Below are positions 43,821 to 52,318 of a DNA stretch of 64,000 nt, piece by piece; the first letter of the stretch is position 1; every line of letters starts with the position of its first letter. The translations under genes were made by a program, and so were the position numbers. The notes under the pieces were generated by a model that saw only the letters and a list, made by a program, of their open reading frames with translations, ran no database searches and was not told the origin of the DNA. Source of the DNA: Microbacterium aurum (GTDB taxonomy: Bacteria > Actinomycetota > Actinomycetes > Actinomycetales > Microbacteriaceae); contig NZ_JAFBCQ010000001.1 in NCBI RefSeq assembly GCF_016907815.1, positions 1,860,001-1,924,000 of the forward strand. The letters run 5' to 3'.

Positions 43821-44750
43821 ATGCCCGCATACATCCTCAGACGCCTGTTGCAGCTCATACCCGTGTTCTTCGGGGCAACGCTGCTCATCTACTTCATGGT
43901 CTTCGCTCTGCCCGGAGACCCCATCCTCGCCCTCTTCGGCGACAAGACTCCCAACCCGGCGGTCATCGCGCAGCTGCGCGCGCAGTACCACCTCGACGAG
44001 CCGTTCCTGGTGCAGTACTTCTACTACATCTCCGGCATCTTCCAGGGGAACCTCGGGGTGACCTTCTCGGGTCAGTCCGTCAACGACGTGCTCGCCCGCA
44101 CCCTCCCGGTGACCGGGCGCCTGGCCGTGATGGCGATCGCGATCGAGTTCGTGCTGTCGATCATCATCGGCACCGCCTCAGCCCTGCGCAAGGGCAAGGT
44201 CTTCGACAACACGATGCTCGTCATCGCGCTCATCTTCGTCGCGCTGCCGATCTTCGTCTTCGCCTTCCTCGCGCAGTACTTCCTCGCGATCCAGTGGGGC
44301 TGGTTCCGGCCCACGGTGGGCGCGCAGAACGACTGGGGTGACCTGTGGCTTCCGGCCATCGTGCTCGGGTTCAGCCTGTACGCCACGAGCATGCGCCTGA
44401 TGCGCAGCTCGGTGATCGACACGCTCAACCAGGACTGGGTGCGCACCGCATACAGCAAGGGTCTGTCGCGCTCGCGCGTCATCCCCGTGCACGTGCTGCG
44501 CAACTCGCTCATCCCGGTGATCACGAACTCCGCGACCAACTTCGGGGTGCTGCTGGTGGGAGCCACCGTCACGGAGGGCATCTTCAACGTGCCGGGCGTC
44601 GGCAAGACCCTGTTCGACGCGATTCTGAAGCACGAAGGACCCACGGTCGTGTCCTTCGTGACCGTCTTCGTCATCATCTACGTGCTCGTCAACCTGTTGG
44701 TCGACCTGCTCTACGGCCTGCTCGACCCGAGGATCCGCTATGTCAAGTGA
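43821..44750 (+). CDS. Peptide ABC transporter permease (DppB type), operon 1
   Basis: A 309-residue permease with six membrane helices. It has the N-terminal MPAYILRRLLQLIPVFFGAT signature and the EAA-like coupling loop DWVRTAYSKGLSRSRVIPVHVLRNSLIPVI. It pairs with the DppC-type permease whose ATG lies inside its last codons (11-base overlap). The ATG has a GGAGGGAGAGG site upstream. Confidence 0.94.
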   Translation: MPAYILRRLLQLIPVFFGATLLIYFMVFALPGDPILALFGDKTPNPAVIAQLRAQYHLDEPFLVQYFYYISGIFQGNLGVTFSGQSVNDVLARTLPVTGRLAVMAIAIEFVLSIIIGTASALRKGKVFDNTMLVIALIFVALPIFVFAFLAQYFLAIQWGWFRPTVGAQNDWGDLWLPAIVLGFSLYATSMRLMRSSVIDTLNQDWVRTAYSKGLSRSRVIPVHVLRNSLIPVITNSATNFGVLLVGATVTEGIFNVPGVGKTLFDAILKHEGPTVVSFVTVFVIIYVLVNLLVDLLYGLLDPRIRYVK

Positions 44751-45696
44751 TCGCAACGACCCCACGGGGGTGAACCACTACGTCGCACCGGTGGCGTCGA
44801 CGACCCTCGTCGTCGACGCCGTGAAGGTCGACGAGAAGCCCAGCAACCTGTGGAGCGACGCGTGGCATGACCTGCGCCGCCGTCCCACGTTCTGGATCAG
44901 CCTGCTCGTCGTCGCGATCGTGCTGCTGATGGCGATCTGGCCGACGCTGTTCACACAGGTGCCGCCCAACAACGACTGCCAGCTCGCGAACTCCAACGGT
45001 GGCCCCACCGATGGGCACCCGCTCGGCTTCACGTTCCTCGGCTGCGATGTCTGGTCCCGCATGGTCTGGGGTGCGCGCACGTCGCTCACGGTGGGTCTGC
45101 TCGCCACCCTCATCGGCACCGTCATCGGCCTCATCATGGGTGCGATCGCCGGCTTCTACGGCGGCTGGCTCGACTCGGTGCTCTCCCGCGTGGGCGACAT
45201 CTTCTTCTCGATCCCGTACATCCTGGCGGCAGTCGTGGTGATGAGCGTGTTCTCCACGAACCGCAACGTCTTCACCCTCGCCTTCGCGATCGGTGGGTTC
45301 GCCTGGGCGTCGACGGCGCGCGTCGTGCGCGCAGAGGTGCTGCGCGTGCGCCAGTCCGACTTCGTCACGGCATCCCGCGCCCTCGGGCAGTCGCGGTTCA
45401 TGACGCTCGTCACCCACGTCGTCCCCAACGCGATCGCACCCCTGCTGGTCATCACGACCATCAGCCTGGCGGCGTCGATCGTCGCCGAGGCGACCCTGTC
45501 GTTCCTCGGCGTGGGCCTCGGCAGCGACGTCATGTCGTGGGGCAATGACATCAGCCAGGCGCAGCAGTCGCTGCGCGTGGCGCCGATGGCGCTCATCTAC
45601 CCGTCGATCATCCTGACGGTGACGGTGCTGGCATTCATCCTTCTGGGCGAGCTCATCCGCGACGCCCTCGACCCGAGAGCGAGGGCACGCCGATGA
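44740..45696 (+). CDS. Peptide ABC transporter permease (DppC type), operon 1
   Basis: A 318-residue permease with an N-terminal cytoplasmic tail, a first helix (FWISLLVVAIVLLMAIWPTLF), a short extracytoplasmic OppC-N segment, then five helices with the coupling loop DFVTASRALGQSRFMTLVTHVVPN. It ends RDALDPRARARR. It is coupled to genes on both sides (11- and 4-base overlaps). Confidence 0.94.
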   Translation: MSSDRNDPTGVNHYVAPVASTTLVVDAVKVDEKPSNLWSDAWHDLRRRPTFWISLLVVAIVLLMAIWPTLFTQVPPNNDCQLANSNGGPTDGHPLGFTFLGCDVWSRMVWGARTSLTVGLLATLIGTVIGLIMGAIAGFYGGWLDSVLSRVGDIFFSIPYILAAVVVMSVFSTNRNVFTLAFAIGGFAWASTARVVRAEVLRVRQSDFVTASRALGQSRFMTLVTHVVPNAIAPLLVITTISLAASIVAEATLSFLGVGLGSDVMSWGNDISQAQQSLRVAPMALIYPSIILTVTVLAFILLGELIRDALDPRARARR

Positions 45697-47363
45697 GCGA
45701 TGCGACCCGTGCGCCGCTGCTGAGCCTGCGCGATGTGCGTGTGGCGTTCGACTCCCAGTCGGGCACCCGCGAGGTGCTGCACGGCATCAGCTTCGACATC
45801 TTTCCGGGCGAGACCGTCGCCATCGTGGGGGAGTCGGGCTCGGGCAAGTCGACGACGGCCTCGGCCGTCGTGAGCCTCCTGCCCGGCACCGGGCATGTCA
45901 CTTCCGGCAGCATCACGCTGGACGGTGCCGAGCTGACCGAGTACTCGCGCTCCCAGATGGAGTACGTGCGGGGACGCGAGATCGGCTATGTGCCGCAGGA
46001 CCCGATGTCGAACCTCAACCCGGTCTGGTCGATCGGCTTCCAGGTCAAAGAAGCCGTGCGCGCCAACGGCATCGCCTCCGGCAAGCGTGAGGTCGAAGCC
46101 CGCGCGATCGAGGTGCTGAAGCAGGCCGGCCTGGCCGACGCCGAGAAGCGGATGCACCAGTATCCGCACCAGTTCTCCGGCGGCATGCGCCAGCGCGCCC
46201 TCATCGGCATCGGCCTCGCGGCCGACCCCAAGCTGCTGATCGCCGACGAGCCGACCTCGGCCCTCGACGTCACCGTGCAGCGGGTGATCCTCGACCACAT
46301 GGCGAAGCTCACGCGCGAGAAGGGCACCTCGGTGCTGCTGATCACGCACGACCTGGGCCTGGCGGCCGAGCGCGCCGAGCGGATCATCGTCATGAAGGAC
46401 GGCGAGATCGTCGAGTCCGGCCCGAGCCGGCTGATCCTCGAGAATCCGCAGCATCCCTACACGCAGCGTCTCGTGTCGGCGGCGCCCTCCATCGCCTCCC
46501 AGCGCATCCAGGCGGTCGTGGAGGACCGCGGCGTGCAGACCATCGATGACGTCGCCGACGCCGCGCCGACGTTGCGCGTGCGCGACCTGACCAAGGACTA
46601 CAAGATCCGCCAGGGCGCGTTCCGCAGCGAGCCTTTCCGGGCCGTGGATGCCGTGTCGTTCGAGATCCCGCGAGGCAAGACGCTCGCGCTGGTGGGGGAG
46701 TCCGGGTCGGGCAAGTCGACCGTCGCGAAGATGGTGCTGAAGCTGGAGGACCCGACGTCGGGGTCCATCGAGGTCGACGGCGTCGACGTCGCGGGGCTGT
46801 CCCGCAAGCGGACGTTCGACCTGCGCCGCCGCATGCAGCCGGTCTTCCAGGATCCGTACGGGTCGCTGGACCCGATGCGCAACATCGGCAACACCATCGC
46901 CGAGCCCCTCGACATCCACAAGGTGGGCGACACGGCATCGCGCCGCCAGCGGGTGCGGGAGCTTCTCGATCAGGTGTCGCTGCCGCAGAGCCTCGCCTCG
47001 CGCTACGCGAATGAACTCTCCGGCGGTCAGCGTCAGCGTGTCGCCATCGCGCGCGCCCTGGCGCTGAAACCCGACATCGTCATCCTCGACGAGGCGGTCT
47101 CGGCGCTCGACGTGCTCGTGCAGGACCAGATCCTGAAGCTGCTCGCCGACCTGCAGTCCGAGCTCGGGCTGACGTACCTGTTCATCACCCACGACCTCGC
47201 CGTCGTCCGGGTCGCCGCGGATCTCGTGTGCGTCATGGAGCGCGGCCGTGTCGTCGAGCAGGGGACCGTCGACGAGATCTTCGCGAACCCCGCCGAGGAG
47301 TACACGCGCCGGCTGCTGGATGCGATTCCGGGAGCGTCGATCCCCCTGGGCGGCGTGAGCTGA
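45693..47363 (+). CDS. Peptide ABC transporter ATPase, fused DppD-DppF, operon 1
   Basis: A 556-residue protein with two complete ABC domains. Domain 1: Walker A VGESGSGKSTTAS, signature FSGGMRQRALIG, Walker B LLIADEPTSALDVT. Domain 2: Walker A VGESGSGKSTVAK, signature LSGGQRQRVAIARAL, Walker B IVILDEAVSALDVL (Ala replaces Pro after the catalytic Glu). Each carries an oligopeptide-transporter C-terminal extension. It replaces separate D and F subunits. ATGA overlap with the permease gene. Confidence 0.94.
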   Translation: MSDATRAPLLSLRDVRVAFDSQSGTREVLHGISFDIFPGETVAIVGESGSGKSTTASAVVSLLPGTGHVTSGSITLDGAELTEYSRSQMEYVRGREIGYVPQDPMSNLNPVWSIGFQVKEAVRANGIASGKREVEARAIEVLKQAGLADAEKRMHQYPHQFSGGMRQRALIGIGLAADPKLLIADEPTSALDVTVQRVILDHMAKLTREKGTSVLLITHDLGLAAERAERIIVMKDGEIVESGPSRLILENPQHPYTQRLVSAAPSIASQRIQAVVEDRGVQTIDDVADAAPTLRVRDLTKDYKIRQGAFRSEPFRAVDAVSFEIPRGKTLALVGESGSGKSTVAKMVLKLEDPTSGSIEVDGVDVAGLSRKRTFDLRRRMQPVFQDPYGSLDPMRNIGNTIAEPLDIHKVGDTASRRQRVRELLDQVSLPQSLASRYANELSGGQRQRVAIARALALKPDIVILDEAVSALDVLVQDQILKLLADLQSELGLTYLFITHDLAVVRVAADLVCVMERGRVVEQGTVDEIFANPAEEYTRRLLDAIPGASIPLGGVS

Positions 47364-47458
47364 TCGGGCGGATCCCGGGACCCGGACGCGCTCCGGGCCC
47401 CGGACCCCACGGGGCCGGGCGCGTCTACCGCGCCTGGTCGGGGACGGTCACGCTGATC

Positions 47459-47974
47459 GTGGCGGGTGTCGTCGCGATCGTCCTGCTCGGCGATGCGGTG
47501 CTGCGCGCGGGCTGGGGCGAGATGCTGCTGCTGGCGCCCTGGGTGCTGCTGGCGGTCTGGACGGTCTACACCGTGATGTACGCCTCCATGATCCAGACGG
47601 ATGCAGGCGGCGCCACCGTGCAGAACTTCCTCCGCCGCACGCGCGTTCCCTGGGGTGCCGTCAGCGACATCCGCCTGCACTATCAGGTGGTGTTCGTGCT
47701 GCACTCCGGCGCGCAGGTCAAGGCGTTCGGCGGCCCGGTGGCGGGGCGTCCCGCCCGGGTGGCACCGGGTCGCGACGCTCCGCGCCGCGAGCCGCCCGCG
47801 CTGCGCGAGCTGTCTGAGATCCGCGAGCAGTGGGATGCCGCGGCAGACGCCGGAGCACCGGCCGCCGCCTCGGCGGCGCCGACGAAGACGTGGGATGTGG
47901 CCGCGATCGCGGCGTTCGCCGCGCTCGTCGCATGGGCGGTGATCGCATTGCTGATCACCGGGGGACCGGCGTGA
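47459..47974 (+). CDS. PH-domain-like small membrane protein, start codon unclear
   Basis: Two N-terminal membrane helices (LIVAGVVAIVLLGDAVLRAG and LLLAPWVLLAVWTVYTVMY) precede a PH-like segment (VQNFLRRTRVPWGAVSDIRL, QVVFVLHSGAQVKAFGGP) and a last helix (AIAAFAALVAWAVIALLI). Protein-like sequence in this frame begins earlier, at about 47423 (RVYRAWSGTVTLI). The only normal start codons are GTG 47228, deep inside the upstream ATPase gene, and GTG 47459, which cuts into the first helix. The boundary given is the latter; a CTG near 47360 or a mutated start is possible. The function is unknown. Confidence 0.6.
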   Translation: MAGVVAIVLLGDAVLRAGWGEMLLLAPWVLLAVWTVYTVMYASMIQTDAGGATVQNFLRRTRVPWGAVSDIRLHYQVVFVLHSGAQVKAFGGPVAGRPARVAPGRDAPRREPPALRELSEIREQWDAAADAGAPAAASAAPTKTWDVAAIAAFAALVAWAVIALLITGGPA

Positions 47975-48011
47975 TCGCTGTGCATACTCCGGCATCCTTA
48001 TCGGAGTCATT

Positions 48012-48039
48012 TTGCGAGCGCGTCACGAAATGTTACGGT
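48012..48039 (+). promoter_or_regulatory. Candidate promoter of oligopeptide operon 2
   Basis: TTGCGA (48012-48017), 16-base spacer, TACGGT (48034-48039). The leader to the first permease would be about 167 bases and contains a GC hairpin (48127-48147: CCGGCGCC, loop CACCA, GGCGCCGG) and a mini-ORF. Confidence 0.5.
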
Positions 48040-48168
48040 CCTGCAAAGACTGATGTCGGCTCACGATCACAGCCGATCCCAGAGTTAGGGTCGATTCACC
48101 GGGTTCACATTCCGGGGATCATCGAACCGGCGCCCACCAGGCGCCGGACGCTGGACGAGGAAGTGGTC

Positions 48169-48216
48169 ATGCTGAGTTCGACCGCCGCTGCAGGAAACCC
48201 GGGCGGGCGCCTGTGA
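48169..48216 (+). CDS. 15-codon leader ORF coupled to operon 2
   Basis: ATG to TGA encoding MLSSTAAAGNPGGRL, preceded by GAGGAAG eight bases upstream. Its stop overlaps the GTG of the permease gene by two bases (GTGA), and that GTG lacks a good ribosome site of its own. Translation of this mini-ORF would therefore deliver ribosomes to the permease start. It is too short for a family match. Confidence 0.45.
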   Translation: MLSSTAAAGNPGGRL

Positions 48217-49196
48217 CCGTCTACATCTTCCGGCGATTCGTCAACTACGCCATCCTGAGTCTCATCGCCACGTGCATGGCGTATGTGCTTGCAAGTGTCG
48301 TGCTGGACCCTGCCGCGCGGTTCTACGGCATGAACCCTCGCCCGCCGCAGTCGTCGATCGACGCATCGCTGGACGCGATGGGCGTGAACCCTGCTGTCCC
48401 CGTTCTCGTGCGCCTCTGGCACTGGCTGGTGGACTTGTTCACGCAGTTCTCCCTCGGGACCACCGTCGGCGGTGCGCAGGTGACCGCCGAGATCGCCGCG
48501 CGATCGGGGGCCAGCCTGCGTCTCTTGCTGATCGGCTCGATCATCGGAGCGATCCTCGGGGTTCTCCTGGGTGTCTGGGGAGCGGTACGGCAGTACCGTC
48601 TGAGCGATCAGATCGTGACGTATGCCTCGTACGTCGTGTTCGCGACGCCGACGTTCGTGATCGGTGTGCTGCTGATGATCCTCGCGACGCAGCTGAACAA
48701 CCTCGCCGGGGTGCAGCTGATCAACTTCACCGGCGAGTACACCGCCGGCATCAGCGGGAGCTGGTGGGATCTCGCGGTGGACCGAGCGGTCCACCTGCTG
48801 CTGCCGACGATCGCTCTCGTCCTCATCAGCGCCGCGTCGTTCTCGCGCTATCAGCGCAGCGTCATGCTCGACGTCCTGGGCGCCGACTACATCCGCACCG
48901 CGCGTGCGAAGGGTCTCCCGCGCACCAAGGCGCTCTTCCGCCACGGCGTCCGGCTCGCTCTCATCCCGATGTCGACGTTCTTCGCCTACAGCTTTGGCAC
49001 GCTCATCGCCGGCTCCGCAATGCTCGAGATCGTCTTCAGTTGGCGGGGGATGGGCCAGTTCCAGATCGAGGCGATCGTGAAGAACGACATCAACGCCGTG
49101 GCCGGCACCGCGCTCTTCGTCGCGGTGCTCTACCTGATCTCGTCGACGCTCTCCGAAGTGCTCTACGCCGCACTCGACCCGAGAGTGAGGAGCTGA
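48213..49196 (+). CDS. Peptide ABC transporter permease (DppB type), operon 2
   Basis: A 327-residue permease with six helices. N-terminus YIFRRFVNYAILSLIATCM, coupling loop DYIRTARAKGLPRTKALFRHGVRLALIP and end LSEVLYAALDPRVRS. It is only loosely like the operon 1 permease, so the two systems are not a recent duplication. The GTG start depends on coupling to the leader ORF. One base separates its stop from the next ATG. Confidence 0.92.
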   Translation: MTVYIFRRFVNYAILSLIATCMAYVLASVVLDPAARFYGMNPRPPQSSIDASLDAMGVNPAVPVLVRLWHWLVDLFTQFSLGTTVGGAQVTAEIAARSGASLRLLLIGSIIGAILGVLLGVWGAVRQYRLSDQIVTYASYVVFATPTFVIGVLLMILATQLNNLAGVQLINFTGEYTAGISGSWWDLAVDRAVHLLLPTIALVLISAASFSRYQRSVMLDVLGADYIRTARAKGLPRTKALFRHGVRLALIPMSTFFAYSFGTLIAGSAMLEIVFSWRGMGQFQIEAIVKNDINAVAGTALFVAVLYLISSTLSEVLYAALDPRVRS

Positions 49197-49197
49197 C

Positions 49198-50124
49198 ATG
49201 TCGGTGATGCAGGAGACCGCCCTCGCGGCGCCGCTCGACCCGGGCAAGGAGGTGACCGCGACGCGCAAGCCGCTCTCACGCAGCGGTCTGGTGTGGCTGC
49301 GCCTGAAGCGCATGCCGCGGTTCTGGATCGGGATCACGGTGGTCGTATTCATCGTGCTGTGGGCCTTCATCGGCCCCTTCCTCTACCCGTACGGGATCAC
49401 GGACCGCGACCCGCTGAACATGGGCATGGGCCCGACGCTGCTGCACTGGTTCGGGACGAACTCGATCGGGCAGGACATCTACGCGCAGACCCTCTCGGGT
49501 TTGCAGAAGTCGCTCGTGATCGGATTCGTCGCGGGACCTGCGGCGACCCTCATCGCCGCGATCGTCGGATCGACAGCTGGCTACCTCGGCGGCTGGGTCG
49601 ACCGCGTCATCCAGTGGTTCATCCTGCTGCTGCTCGTGATTCCCGCCTTCTTCCTTTTCATCCTGCTGAGCCCGCTGATCAAGGGGCTCTCCTGGGTGGT
49701 GCTGATGTTCTACATCGCCCTGTTCAGCTGGATGATCATGGCGCAGGTCGTGCGCAGCCAGACCCGCTCCCTGCGCAACCGGGACTTCGTGCGTGCGGCG
49801 CGCTACATGGGGATGCCGACGCGCACCATCCTCGGCCGCCACATCATCCCGAACATGGCCTCCCTCCTCATCATCGACGCGACGCTTGGCGTGGTGTCGG
49901 CAATCATGTCGGAGACCGCCCTCAGCTACTTCGGATTCGGCATCCAGAAACCCGACGTGTCGCTCGGCACGCTTCTGGCAGACGGCACGGCGGCGGCCGT
50001 GACGAGGCCGTGGCTGTTCGTCTTCCCCGCGATGGTGCTCATCGTCCTGCTGTTCGCGATCAGCCTTGTCGGTGACGCGCTGCGCGACGCCATCGACCCG
50101 ACCTCTGGAATGAACCGTGACTGA
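49198..50124 (+). CDS. Peptide ABC transporter permease (DppC type), operon 2
   Basis: A 308-residue permease. OppC-type N-terminal helix (FWIGITVVVFIVLWAFIGPF), then FGTNSIGQDIYAQTLSGLQK and the coupling loop DFVRAARYMGMPTRTILGRHIIPN; it ends SLVGDALRDAIDPTSG. The ATG has GAGGAG five bases upstream, inside the preceding gene. The next gene starts within its last eight bases. Confidence 0.93.
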   Translation: MSVMQETALAAPLDPGKEVTATRKPLSRSGLVWLRLKRMPRFWIGITVVVFIVLWAFIGPFLYPYGITDRDPLNMGMGPTLLHWFGTNSIGQDIYAQTLSGLQKSLVIGFVAGPAATLIAAIVGSTAGYLGGWVDRVIQWFILLLLVIPAFFLFILLSPLIKGLSWVVLMFYIALFSWMIMAQVVRSQTRSLRNRDFVRAARYMGMPTRTILGRHIIPNMASLLIIDATLGVVSAIMSETALSYFGFGIQKPDVSLGTLLADGTAAAVTRPWLFVFPAMVLIVLLFAISLVGDALRDAIDPTSGMNRD

Positions 50125-52252
50125 CGCCCTGATCACCAGCCCCGTTCATCGTCGCCCCGCCGGCGCGCCGCTACTGTCCGTACGTGATCTGAGCGTGACC
50201 TTCCCGCAGCGCGACGGTGCCCCTGTGCAAGCGGTGCGGGGCATCTCCTATGACGTGCATCCCGGTGAATTCCTCGGGATTGTCGGAGAGTCCGGATCAG
50301 GGAAGTCGGTCTCGTCGCTCGCGGTCATGGGGCTGCTGCCCTCGACCGCCGAGATCACCGGCGCGATCGAGTTCGAGGGACAATCCCTCCTCGGCATGGA
50401 CGACGCGAAGCTCTCCCGCATCCGGGGCAAGGGATTGGCGATGGTGTTCCAGGACCCGCTGTCGGCGCTGACTCCGGTGTACACCGTCGGAGACCAGATC
50501 AGCGAGGCGCTGCGCCTCCACGACAGCAGACTGTCGGTGCACGCGGCAGCCGCACGTGCCGTCGAGCTGCTGAAGACTGTCGGCATCCCGGACGCCGAGC
50601 GTCGCGCGAAGGCCTTCCCCCACGAGTACTCCGGAGGCATGCGCCAGCGCGCGATGATCGCGATGGCGATCGCGAACGACCCCAAGGTGATTCTCGCCGA
50701 CGAGCCGACGACGGCCCTGGACGTGACCATCCAGGCACAGATCCTCGAGGTGCTCGAGAAGGCGAAGGAGATCACCGGCGCCGCCGTCGTGCTGATCACT
50801 CACGATCTCGGGGTCGTCGCGGGCCACGCCGACCGCGTGGGCGTCATGTATGCCGGCAAGCTCGTTGAGCTCGGAACCACGGACGAAGTGTTCGCAGCCC
50901 CGCAGATGCCGTACACGATCGGGCTTCTCCGGTCGGTGCCCAACATGCTCACGGCGGGAACGCAGCGGCTCGTGCCGCTGGAGGGACGCCCGCCATCCCT
51001 CGCGAGTTTGCCGCAGGGCTGCCCCTTCGCCGCCCGCTGCCCGATCGCGGTCGACGAGTGCCGCGAGATCGAGCCCTCGCTCTTGGCCTACGATCCCGGC
51101 GCTCCTGATCACGTCGCCGCGTGCATTCGGGCGGGCGAGATCGTCCGCGCCGAGCTCCGTCGAGCCGAGGTCTTTCCTCGTCCGGAGCCCCTCCCCGCCG
51201 AGGAGCGCGCGGAGACCGACAGCGCCCCCGTGGTGGAGGTGACCGATCTGAAGCGGCACTTCCCGCTCATGCGCGGCTCCGTGTTCGCTCGGCGCGTCGG
51301 CACGGTGCGCGCCGTGGACGGCGTCTCCTTCGCTCTGCGCCCTGCTCGCACGCTCGGACTCGTGGGCGAATCGGGCTGCGGCAAGACGACGACGATTCTC
51401 GAGATCATGGAGATGGCGGCGCCCCAGTCGGGCTCGATCGTCATCGAGGGCACCGATGTCGCGTCGGCGTCGAAGAAGCAGATCGCCGCTCTCCGCCGCG
51501 ACGTGCAGATCGTCTTCCAAGACCCCATGGGTGCCATCGACCCTCGACTGCCCATTGGCGAAGTGATCACCGAACCGCTCTGGGTGCAGGGTGTCCCGAA
51601 GGCCGAGCGCGACGCGCGCGTGACGGAACTGCTGGAACTGGTCGGTCTCGACCCCGCCATGGCGGACCGCTACCCGCACGAGTTCTCGGGTGGTCAGCGC
51701 CAACGCATCGGCATCGCACGCGCCCTGTCGACCAACCCGGCCGTGCTCATCCTTGACGAACCGGTTTCCGCGCTCGACGTGTCGATCCAAGCCGGCGTGA
51801 TCAATCTGCTCGAGGATCTCAAGGACCGCCTCGGCTTGTCCTACCTGTTCGTCGCGCACGATTTGGCCGTCGTGCGTCAGATCGCCGACGACGTCGCGGT
51901 GATGTATCTCGGTGCGATCGTCGAGCAGGGCCCCATCGCCGAAGTGTTCAATCAGCCGCGGCATCCGTACACCAAGGCTCTGATCTCTGCGGCGCCGATC
52001 CCCGATCCGAGGATTGAGCGCGAGCGCACGCGGATCCTGCTCAATGGTGACCTGCCGAGTCCGACACAGGAGATCACGGGATGCCGGTTCCGCACGCGGT
52101 GCCCCCTGTACGCGCTGCTCGACGAATCGTCGCAGCGACTCTGTCGCGAGTCGGACCCCTCGCTCACGCCCCACGGCCGGGCGCGTGTTGCGTGCCACCA
52201 CGTGGACCGTTCCGCGATGGTCGAGCAGGCGGCGCTAGCTGCTGTGTCATGA
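50117..52252 (+). CDS. Peptide ABC transporter ATPase, fused DppD-DppF, operon 2
   Basis: A 711-residue protein with two ABC domains joined by a linker of roughly 60 residues. Domain 1: GESGSGKSVSS, YSGGMRQRAMIAMAI, ILADEPTTALDVTIQ; domain 2: GESGCGKTTTILE, FSGGQRQRIGIARAL, LILDEPVSALDVSIQ. Both domains end in the oligopeptide extension with Cys clusters (GCPFAARCPIAVDEC and GCRFRTRCPLYALLDE), which in some relatives bind an iron-sulfur cluster. GTG start with an eight-base overlap. Confidence 0.94.
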   Translation: MTDALITSPVHRRPAGAPLLSVRDLSVTFPQRDGAPVQAVRGISYDVHPGEFLGIVGESGSGKSVSSLAVMGLLPSTAEITGAIEFEGQSLLGMDDAKLSRIRGKGLAMVFQDPLSALTPVYTVGDQISEALRLHDSRLSVHAAAARAVELLKTVGIPDAERRAKAFPHEYSGGMRQRAMIAMAIANDPKVILADEPTTALDVTIQAQILEVLEKAKEITGAAVVLITHDLGVVAGHADRVGVMYAGKLVELGTTDEVFAAPQMPYTIGLLRSVPNMLTAGTQRLVPLEGRPPSLASLPQGCPFAARCPIAVDECREIEPSLLAYDPGAPDHVAACIRAGEIVRAELRRAEVFPRPEPLPAEERAETDSAPVVEVTDLKRHFPLMRGSVFARRVGTVRAVDGVSFALRPARTLGLVGESGCGKTTTILEIMEMAAPQSGSIVIEGTDVASASKKQIAALRRDVQIVFQDPMGAIDPRLPIGEVITEPLWVQGVPKAERDARVTELLELVGLDPAMADRYPHEFSGGQRQRIGIARALSTNPAVLILDEPVSALDVSIQAGVINLLEDLKDRLGLSYLFVAHDLAVVRQIADDVAVMYLGAIVEQGPIAEVFNQPRHPYTKALISAAPIPDPRIERERTRILLNGDLPSPTQEITGCRFRTRCPLYALLDESSQRLCRESDPSLTPHGRARVACHHVDRSAMVEQAALAAVS

Positions 52253-52318
52253 CAGACCCCCTCGACGGCGGCACCATGTCGTCGAGGTCCCCAGAAGGAA
52301 TACGAGAGGAATGATCAC

